A stretch of DNA of 15,581 nt from Caldifarciminota bacterium (GTDB lineage: Bacteria > Hydrothermota > 32-111 > QNBC01), in assembly GCA_023132105.1 (NCBI GenBank), contig JAGLYS010000036.1:1-15581 (forward strand), read 5' to 3'. Positions within the stretch are counted from its first letter, which is position 1, and every line of letters starts with the position of its first letter. Under the pieces are notes generated by a model. That model saw nothing but the letters and a program-made list of their open reading frames with translations, was not told the DNA's origin and made no database searches. The translations under genes and the position numbers were made by a program. Below, piece after piece: positions 7,513 through 15,000 of this stretch.

Positions 7513-7635
7513 TAATTCGTGAAATTGGTTTCAATTAGTGTAATAAATTTAAAGATTATCCTCTCTTCCCTTTTGTGTAATTTTCTCTAATTTGTGAAAT
7601 AAAGTTGTAATTTATTCTCTTCTCTTTCCGTGGTT

Positions 7636-9381
7636 TTATTCACCTTTAATTAAAGGTTTCATTATATCTTCAAGGTATGGGGAGAGTTTTTTTATTAATT
7701 TGGGATCGAATAAAGTACCTGCACCTTTGAGAATATATTTTTCGGCAATTTTAAGGGGAACAGGATTAATATAAGATTTACCAAAAATGAAACTGTCAAT
7801 TACATTGGAAATATTCAAAAGCATAGACTCTTCACTAATCTCATTGCCCTTTTTATTGTTTGGAAATCCCATTCCATCCCACCTCTCGTGATGGTCCAAT
7901 ATCCAACGGGGCATATTTCCTAATGATTTTATATTCTTTAGTATATTATATCCAATTTGAGGATGTTTTTTTATAATATTCCATTCATCATCTGACAACT
8001 CACTTTGGCTTTTTTTTGAGAAAATATCCCTTGAATATGAAACAATTCCTATATCGTGTAATAACCCCGCATATTCTATCAAATCAAGCTTTTCTCTGTC
8101 ATATCCCAATTTATTTCCTAAAGATCGTGCTATTTTTGCAACTCTTTGGGAATGTGAAGCCACTCCATAATTATTATCTTCAATTGATGTAACTAAAAGA
8201 GATACGATATTTATAAGTAAATGCTTTCTTTCCTCTTTTTTAAGGTAAAGATTAATTATAGAATTAATTCTATTGTTAATAAGGTTGATAGATAATCTAC
8301 AATTGCTGGAAATGGTATTTAAATTAGTAGAATAAACCAATCCACCTAATATGATATTATCTTTCCAATAAGGGATAAATAGTGTGTGATAATTATAGTG
8401 AGGTAATTCCTCTTTTGCAATATCAATAATTTTAGTTCTTTTATGTTTAAGCTCTTTTAGTAAAGGTATAACATATTTATAAATCTCGATATCATCTTTT
8501 AAACCAATTTCAAGAGTCGTATCATCGGTTTCCCTAAAATAATATATGTTCTCTACATTAAGGTCGAATTTTATCCTTGCGAATAGGCGACTAATTGAAT
8601 GATTTATCGAATCGAAATCGTCAATATTATAATTACGACTGTTTAAATCATTAATCAAATCGGTATATTTCGAAATATCAAGCCTTTCTTTTAGAACAAA
8701 ATTAAATAAAAATATAACAATAAAAATAAATAGTACATATAAGATTTGAATCGCTATCAAATTTTCTAAAAATAGCAGGAAAAACATTAGAAAGAGAACC
8801 ATTGATATAAAATCTCCCAAAAATGAATAGAGAACTAATAATAAATGTTTCTTTTTAATGTCAATTTCAAAGAAATATTTGTTTGATATGATAAACATTA
8901 GAGAAGTTATTGTTTCCATTACAATAAATGCAATAAAAATAGAAAATATAACATTTGCATTTAAGGCATATATACTGCCTTTATAAATGAGTTTAAAAGC
9001 AATAACACCGGAGAATGCGTATAACAATAAGAAGGAAGAAATGTAAAGAGTGACTATTATTGAGTCAAGAATCCTTTTCTTGCTGTATAATTTTCTAATA
9101 ATATTTATCAATAACAACAGAATATAAACATACCATATAGCGAATTCCAGGGGGTACATTATCAATATATAAAACATTAAAGTAAACAGGAATGTTGTCC
9201 TAAAGTTCTCGGTTACTTTTATATCTACAATGCTTAAAAATATTAGTAATGCTGAATTCAGTATCAATTTTATATCGATAGCCTGAGGTGCAAAAGGATG
9301 ATAAAATAGTATTATTTCAACAATAATTGTCGCAATTATTGCTGCCCATACAAATTTAGTGGAATATGAATATTTTACCAT
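7636..9381 (-). CDS. Membrane HD-GYP domain protein with altered catalytic residues
   Basis: The 581-residue protein has a hydrophobic N-terminal half (about residues 10-230, several membrane segments), a GAF-like middle region (about 250-380) and a C-terminal HD-GYP domain (about 385-575). Conserved positions include H410-S-Q-R-V, H442-D443-I-G, H473-P and H497-H498-E-R-W-D-G. The GYP triplet is G505-F-P. Two deviations stand out: the Lys after H-D-I-G is Ile446, and the metal-binding Asp of the I-x-D-x-F-D-A block is Asn526. The T-S-D-R-P-Y-R segment that normally follows is absent. HD-GYP enzymes hydrolyse c-di-GMP or related dinucleotides; activity here is doubtful, and a sensory or regulatory role is an inference. 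The start is supported by AAGAAGGA (9387-9394, 5 nt spacing), which overlaps the stop of the upstream HD-GYP gene 11 bp away. Confidence 0.9.
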   Translation of the reverse strand: MVKYSYSTKFVWAAIIATIIVEIILFYHPFAPQAIDIKLILNSALLIFLSIVDIKVTENFRTTFLFTLMFYILIMYPLEFAIWYVYILLLLINIIRKLYSKKRILDSIIVTLYISSFLLLYAFSGVIAFKLIYKGSIYALNANVIFSIFIAFIVMETITSLMFIISNKYFFEIDIKKKHLLLVLYSFLGDFISMVLFLMFFLLFLENLIAIQILYVLFIFIVIFLFNFVLKERLDISKYTDLINDLNSRNYNIDDFDSINHSISRLFARIKFDLNVENIYYFRETDDTTLEIGLKDDIEIYKYVIPLLKELKHKRTKIIDIAKEELPHYNYHTLFIPYWKDNIILGGLVYSTNLNTISSNCRLSINLINNRINSIINLYLKKEERKHLLINIVSLLVTSIEDNNYGVASHSQRVAKIARSLGNKLGYDREKLDLIEYAGLLHDIGIVSYSRDIFSKKSQSELSDDEWNIIKKHPQIGYNILKNIKSLGNMPRWILDHHERWDGMGFPNNKKGNEISEESMLLNISNVIDSFIFGKSYINPVPLKIAEKYILKGAGTLFDPKLIKKLSPYLEDIMKPLIKGE

Positions 9382-9392
9382 ATTTTTCCTTC

Positions 9393-10988
9393 TTAACTTA
9401 TATTTTTAATAAATGCTTCAGTCATATTCTTGTCTATTTTATTATTTTCAGCATTCTTCATAAGTATTTCAAAACATTCATCATTTGACATTTTTTGCCT
9501 GTAAGGTCTGTCGGATGTCATTGCATCAAATATATCTATTATACATATAATTTTTGCTATTTCAGGTATATCATCTTCTTTTATAGCATATGGATAACCT
9601 GTGCCATCTAACCGTTCATGATGATATAATATACCATCTAAAATATCATCATCGAGTCCTTTCAAATTAATAAGCATTTCATAGCCATATGTAGGATGTT
9701 TTTTAATAATATTATATTCATTGTTTGTGAGAGGTCCTTTTTTGATTAGTATCTCGGTAGGAATCTTTATTTTGCCAATGTCATGGAGCAATGCTGAAAG
9801 TCGTACTCTTTCGGCGTTTTCAGGCATAATTTCCTTAGCAAGATTATAAGCATAATAGGACACCCTTTTTGAATGTCCGGAACTATAAGGATCCTTGGCG
9901 TCAATTATGTTAATAAGAGCTTCTAATATCGCATAGAAATCATGTTGAACTCTCTGGTCTATATGAATATTACGGGTAACCATTAATATTTGTTGAATTA
10001 AAAGGTCGATAAGATCAATCATATTCGTTTTCAGAGGGGTTTCCGTTCTAATTTGTAATCTGGTATTAATTGGATCGGATAAATTAATTGATGATAAATA
10101 CCTGTTTTCCAAAAGAATATTCCATTTATTGTAAACATTCTTTTTGCTGACAGGTATTTTATTTTGTTCGAATTTTATATGTCGATGAGGAATCAAATGC
10201 TTAACATAATTAATAACAGCCTTGTTAAAATCAATATTTTCTCCTTTGGAAGAAATTTCGTCTATCTTTTTATTTATATACACAAGTAAATTAAAATAAT
10301 TTTCTTTCTCAGAGTGGTATTTGAAAATAAAATGTATCATAATAAGAATTATGGATATAATAGTAGTATATAGCCATAATAAATTATTATAACTATTTAT
10401 TGAAAAGTAAATTAGGGGATAAAAAGCTATTGCTTGTAATGTGTCTCTTAGTATCAGATCTTTGATTTTTGCCGCTATATTTGTTGATATTATCTCTTTT
10501 GATGATATTAAGTAAATGTATTTCAATATTGTGAATATCAATTCAAAAGTGAAAAATATTAGAATAAATGAAATATAAAGAGGAAGTTTATAGATGTAAA
10601 TTGCTATGGTAATTCCTGATGTAAATGCAGCCAAATACTTAATTCCAAGTGTGTTTGCTCCTTTAATAAGATCTATGTTTATATCTTTAAATATTTTTCT
10701 AAGATGTAAGAGTATGATACTCATGAAGGAAAACATCATAATAATAAATATTGCATTTCTATAGTTATATGTGCATAAAAGAAAAAGATAGATTCCTGTG
10801 TTTGCAGTATATATTTCCCTCTTTATTCTAAAGGGGAGAACATTTACAACAGTAAATAGAATAGAAACAATTGCTAAATTAATACTAATCAAGCTTTTAA
10901 AAACCGGAGGGAAAAATAATGTTAGAGTAATTAAAAGTGTAGTAAATACTATTGAAAACATTTTAGGTTTCATAATAAATAATAGCAT
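9393..10988 (-). CDS. Membrane HD-GYP domain protein with intact catalytic motif (probable c-di-GMP phosphodiesterase)
   Basis: The 531-residue protein has several N-terminal membrane segments (about residues 10-225), a linker/sensor region (about 230-355) and a complete HD-GYP domain (about 360-515). It shows H372-S-K-R-V, H402-D403-I-G-K, K-H431-P, H456-H457-E-R-L-D-G-T-G464-Y-P and I-I-D485-I-F-D-A-M-T-S-D-R-P-Y-R. All expected metal ligands and the GYP motif are present, so c-di-GMP hydrolysis at the membrane is the likely activity. No GGDEF partner is in the window. It shares its architecture with the following gene, suggesting a tandem duplication that diverged. The start is uncertain: neither ATG 10988 nor ATG 10973 has a ribosome binding site, and a promoter-like pair fits a leaderless start at 10973. 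The gene begins 52 bp after the YitT-like gene on the same strand and may be co-transcribed with it. Confidence 0.92.
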   Translation of the reverse strand: MLLFIMKPKMFSIVFTTLLITLTLFFPPVFKSLISINLAIVSILFTVVNVLPFRIKREIYTANTGIYLFLLCTYNYRNAIFIIMMFSFMSIILLHLRKIFKDINIDLIKGANTLGIKYLAAFTSGITIAIYIYKLPLYISFILIFFTFELIFTILKYIYLISSKEIISTNIAAKIKDLILRDTLQAIAFYPLIYFSINSYNNLLWLYTTIISIILIMIHFIFKYHSEKENYFNLLVYINKKIDEISSKGENIDFNKAVINYVKHLIPHRHIKFEQNKIPVSKKNVYNKWNILLENRYLSSINLSDPINTRLQIRTETPLKTNMIDLIDLLIQQILMVTRNIHIDQRVQHDFYAILEALINIIDAKDPYSSGHSKRVSYYAYNLAKEIMPENAERVRLSALLHDIGKIKIPTEILIKKGPLTNNEYNIIKKHPTYGYEMLINLKGLDDDILDGILYHHERLDGTGYPYAIKEDDIPEIAKIICIIDIFDAMTSDRPYRQKMSNDECFEILMKNAENNKIDKNMTEAFIKNIS

Positions 10989-11007
10989 TAAAATATCAGT
11001 TTTGCAA
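10979..11007 (-). promoter_or_regulatory. Possible promoter for HD-GYP gene, suggesting a leaderless start at 10973
   Basis: On the minus strand, TTGCAA (11007-11002) is followed after 17 nt by TATTAT (10984-10979). The predicted transcription start falls at 10972-10973, on the second in-frame ATG. The first ATG at 10988 would lie inside the promoter spacer and be left out of this transcript. The -35 match is only 4/6, so the call is tentative. Confidence 0.35.
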
Positions 11008-11040
11008 TAAGAGAAGCATATTAGATAGAAATTGTATTGA

Positions 11041-11964
11041 TCATTGATCTATTCTGCTTTTGAATCCGGCTCCGATTACATCATAAACATCATTTATTAT
11101 AAGAAATGAGTTTTTATCAATATCTTCAACAATTACTTTTAACTTGGAAATTTCTCTTCTATTTATAACACAAAAAAGAACATTTCTTGATTCTCCTGTA
11201 AATCCACCCTCTGCTTTGAAAACAGTAACACCTCTATTTAATTTTTCTAAAATTCTTTTTTTAATCTCACTTTCAAATTTTTCATCTGTAACGATATAAA
11301 CACCTTTTACATAAGGTAATCCTTCCAACACCATATCACTAATTTTACTTGCAATAAAAAGGTTAAGAAATGCAAGAATCAATATATTAGGTTCCATAAA
11401 AATAAGACTAATAAGTATAATTATTGAAGATTCTACCAGTAGATAACTGGTGACAACAGAGAATCCGAGTTTTTTTCTTATTATGGCTACAGGAATATCC
11501 GTTCCACCCGTAGAACCTCTAAATTTGAATATTATACCTATACCAAAACCGAGAATTACCGAACCTGCAAATGAAGCAAGTATAATATTGTCTGTCATAG
11601 AATAGATGCCTGTTGCCTTATAATATTTATTTATTGCATCGGTCATTATATTCCACTTTAGTAGATTATCGATTGAAAATATATCCGTAAAAACAGAACC
11701 TGCAATAATGCCATATAAGGTTTTTATCCCAAATTCTTTACCTAATAATTTAATTGCCAAAAGGAAAAGAGGGATATTCAATATAAGCATAGATATTCCA
11801 GCCGGGATATGTAATTTGAAATAAAGAATTTGAGATAAACCTCCAATACCACCGGGAGCAATTTTAAAGGGGATTAAAAACCATGAATATGCAATTCCGA
11901 AAAGGATTGCACCCAATGTTATTCCTATATAATCTCTTATATGTCTTGTAGTCTTATGATTCAT
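11041..11964 (-). CDS. YitT-family membrane protein with C-terminal DUF2179 domain
   Basis: The 307-residue protein has about five to six membrane segments (roughly 12-30, 54-73, 80-98, 125-147, 165-190 and 192-208). Family hallmarks are P-F-K-I-A-P-G-G-I-G-G-L-S-Q near 32-45 and R-G-S-T-G-G-T-D-I (149-157). A soluble DUF2179 domain follows (about 213-300, with G-V-Y-I-V-T-D and T-G-E-S-R-N-V-L-F). Length is slightly above the usual 280-290. The family is widespread, with possible transporter or ligand-binding roles, but no substrate can be assigned. No Shine-Dalgarno site precedes the ATG; instead a strong promoter places transcription start on the ATG itself. It heads the minus-strand cluster with two HD-GYP genes and is divergent from the kinase gene. 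Confidence 0.93.
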   Translation of the reverse strand: MNHKTTRHIRDYIGITLGAILFGIAYSWFLIPFKIAPGGIGGLSQILYFKLHIPAGISMLILNIPLFLLAIKLLGKEFGIKTLYGIIAGSVFTDIFSIDNLLKWNIMTDAINKYYKATGIYSMTDNIILASFAGSVILGFGIGIIFKFRGSTGGTDIPVAIIRKKLGFSVVTSYLLVESSIIILISLIFMEPNILILAFLNLFIASKISDMVLEGLPYVKGVYIVTDEKFESEIKKRILEKLNRGVTVFKAEGGFTGESRNVLFCVINRREISKLKVIVEDIDKNSFLIINDVYDVIGAGFKSRIDQ

Positions 11965-11970
11965 ACACGG

Positions 11971-11998
11971 ATAATAGCATATTAAACCTAATTGTCAA
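11971..11998 (-). promoter_or_regulatory. Strong sigma70-like promoter giving a leaderless YitT-like transcript
   Basis: On the minus strand, TTGACA (11998-11993) is followed after 16 nt by TATTAT (11976-11971). Counting seven bases past the -10 puts the transcription start at 11964, the A of the ATG. The absence of a ribosome binding site in the intervening six bases agrees with a leaderless message. Confidence 0.65.
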
Positions 11999-12051
11999 TA
12001 TATGAAACGGGAATATAATAGTTTAGCATTGTAACACAACGGTTATAAACA

Positions 12052-12080
12052 TAGACAATTTTTAGTAAATATTGTAAACT
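12052..12080 (+). promoter_or_regulatory. Possible promoter of the kinase/ATPase/TPR gene
   Basis: TAGACA (12052-12057, 5/6 to consensus) is followed after 17 nt by TAAACT (12075-12080, 4/6). The predicted start is about 12087, two bases before the ATG at 12089. No ribosome binding site is present, so this message would also be leaderless or nearly so. The -10 element is weak. Confidence 0.4.
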
Positions 12081-12088
12081 TTGTTAGT

Positions 12089-15000
12089 ATGAAAATAAAT
12101 AGCAGGTATGATATAATTGAAAAGCTGTCTGAATCCCAAAATAGTATAATATACAAAGTTATTGATATAAGAAGCAATAATGTTTTTGTTCTAAAGAAAC
12201 TTAAGAATTCTGATCCAAGGAATATCCTACAGTTTAAAAGAGAATTTTCCATATTGCAGACATTCTCACACCCTCATATAGTAAAAGTGTTTGACATTGG
12301 AACATTTAAAATGCAGAAGAATAGTTATTGTTACTATACAATGGAATTTATTGAAGGCATTTCATTCGATTCTTATGCAAAGAATCACAAATATCCTAAA
12401 GTTATTTCAACATTTATTGACATACTTAATATAATTGGTTTTGTTCATAAAAAGGGGTACATACATTGTGATCTAAAACCAAATCATTTAATTGTTGATA
12501 AACAGGGGGTGGTAAAACTTGTTGATTTTGGTTTTGTTCAATATCAGAAAGCAATTGTTTCGGAAGAGATTGGTGGAACATTAAGATATATCGCACCAGA
12601 AGTATTTAAGGGAGAGGAGCCGGATATAAGGACTGATATATATTCTCTTGGAGTGATTTTATATGAGAGCATTTCGGGGAATAAATTATTCGATTATAAT
12701 AAGACATATGATATTATAGATGCGGTAGTAAATAAAATTCCCCCACCCATTAAGGATAGAAACATTCCTGAATATGTCAAAGAAACTACTATGAAGATGC
12801 TCAGTAAACAACGATTAAGTAGATTTACAAGTGTTAATGATATTCTTGATATTTTTAACAACAAAGACAAGACAAATCCTGAAAAGGAATTTATAGAAAA
12901 AATATTTTATAGCGATTTTATAGGCAGGGAAAAATATATAAACAGTGCCTTAAAATTAATTGAAGATATCTCCACGACACAAGGACAAATATTAATACTC
13001 GAGGGTGTTCCGGGTGTCGGTAAAACAAGATTTCTAAAAGAAATAGAGCATCAATTATTATTAAATAGGGTAAATGTAAATTATATAAAACTAATAGAAG
13101 ATGAGCAATTCAAATTTAATTGGCTTTTGGATCTTATCGAAATTATGGATGTAGATGTTTCTCGTATAAGAAGTATGATTATCAAAGGAGAAATAAATCT
13201 ATCTATTTCGGGAAGGTACAAATTTTTCAACATTATAGAAAATGCTATGAATAAAATTCCTTTCGATAAAATTCATATATTTTTAATAGATGATTCCGAT
13301 ATTACAGATCAGATAATTATAGATTTTATCCTTTATTTTGCTGATATTTTGGAAAAAAAGCAATTCCTTTTTATATTTTCAACAGAAAAGGTGTTAAATA
13401 CATTCAATAAATTGTTAAGCGATCAGATATATTCTAATATCGGTATATTCGAACTTAATGGTTTGAATAAGAATGAAACAGCCGGATTGATAAAAAATAT
13501 TCTGGGTGTTACTGAGAATACCGATGAAATAACCAATTACATATTTGAGAAAACAGAAGGAAATCCATTTTTTATAGAACAGATACTAATAAATATTATT
13601 GATAAAAAACTACTTAAAAGAAAAGGCAATATGCTTAATTACAATATATCTGAAATCGAACAAATATCAATTTCAAAGAATTTCAATACAGTGATGGAAA
13701 AAGAGTTTGATAAACTTAATGGTAAAGAAAAATTGATTTTAAAAATTACATCGATATTCGGAGAATCAATTCCAATTAATTGGCTTGAAAGAATACTAAA
13801 ATATAGTGAATCTGAAACAATACGGATGTTAGATGGTTACACATTGAAACGAATTTTCAATATTACGGAAGATAATAAACTCTATTTCCTTCATAGACTG
13901 ACAAAAACAGGCGTTAATATTCTTATTGATGATAAAGAAAAGATATTAATACATAAGAAGATACTTAAATTTCTTGAAACCTTAGAACAATCATATTATA
14001 TATTGCAATTGAAAGCACATCATGCATTTTTTGCAAAATCCAAAAATGCAAAGGATTATCTTGTTAATCTATTAGATCAATCAGTTAAACTTTCGGATGA
14101 GGATTTTATAATTAAATCTTTTGAGAGATTGAAAAAATTGGATGAAATCGACTATATTTTTGAATTTGACAAGCATATACTCGATAAAGTGGGTGATGTT
14201 TACTATTATAAGGGTAAATTTAATGAAGCTTTGTCTGTTTATAGTATTGCTCTGGATAGAATAAATATACAAAATGATAAAACTGGTATTTTCAGGCGTA
14301 TTGCAATGACATATATTGCATTGTCCGATTATAAAAAAGCAGAAAAGATATTTGATAATCTACTTAAAGGTGAATTAGAAACTGAAAAGCGATTTAATGT
14401 TTTAATCGATTCGGGATGGCTATATTATACAAGGAAAAATTATAAAAAAGCAAAAGAAATTTACAGGAAAGCATTAATTTTATCAACAAGATTAGAAAAC
14501 AAAGTGATTTTAGGAAAATTGTATTATAACCTCTCTACATTACATTATATGTCAGATGAATTCGAAGAGAGCGAATATTATGGGAAAAAAGTAATTGAAA
14601 TCGGTTTGGAATATAAAAATGATTATTATTTAATGGCAGGCTATAATATGCTTGCGATTATTTATCAAAAAGGAAGAGACTATAAGACTGCTCTCGAATA
14701 TTACAGGAAAAGTCTCGATATAATCGAAAAAACGGAGGATTTAGCACGAAGGCTACACATTTATTTGAATCTTGTAAAAATCTATTTTTATATGGGAAAT
14801 ATAGAGAAAAGCAAGGAAATATATAACAATGCTATAATTATATCAAAGAAAATAGGAGATAATTATAGAATAGCTTTGTTGTATAATTTATATGGAAATA
14901 TACTTTATCAGAAAGGTGAATGGGAACAGGCAATAATATATTATAATATGTCCGGAAAGATTTCATTGGGAAACGGAGAATATATAATATATTTGGAAAG

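Larger units (their letters stand above)
7316..7635. other. 320-bp gap without a gene: promoter plus mosaic of short repeats
   Basis: No coding region is supported here. The first 45 bases hold the ribosome binding site and promoter of the minus-strand glycan operon. From 7414 to 7512 the G+C is about one half by hand count, against a strongly AT-rich background, and this part holds the heptamers and both palindromes. Beyond it, TAATTCGTGAAAT (7513-7525) recurs as TAATTTGTGAAAT (7588-7600). Pyrimidine-rich CTCTCTTCCC (7561-7570) recurs loosely near 7616-7628. The mosaic looks like decayed copies of dispersed intergenic repeats. No terminator for the HD-GYP genes that end at 7636 was seen. Confidence 0.6.
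11965..12088. promoter_or_regulatory. Divergent promoter region between YitT-like gene and kinase gene
   Basis: The 124-bp spacer holds back-to-back promoters. ATTGTC (11991-11996) and GACAAT (12054-12059) form an inverted pair that includes both -35 elements. Between them lie GTTTA (12021-12025) and TAAAC (12046-12050), enclosing TAAC (12032-12035) and GTTA (12042-12045). This nested imperfect dyad could be an operator, but the arms are short and AT-rich. Confidence 0.45.

Noticed and set aside
7316..7534. N-terminal extension of the DPM1-like protein back to an ATG at 7534
   Set aside because: The extension has no resemblance to the family, runs through the promoter and the repeat island, and the conserved M-K-V-L-V-I-I-P-T-Y-N-E start at 7315 has its own ribosome binding site.
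10798..11010. Plus-strand 70-residue reading frame
   Set aside because: It lies almost wholly antisense to the membrane region of the HD-GYP gene and shows only the hydrophobic composition expected of a shadow frame.
12089..12870. Calling the kinase domain a pseudokinase
   Set aside because: The Lys36, Asp128, Lys130 and Asp146 positions are kept; loss of loop glycines and the Asn-to-His change alone do not prove loss of activity.
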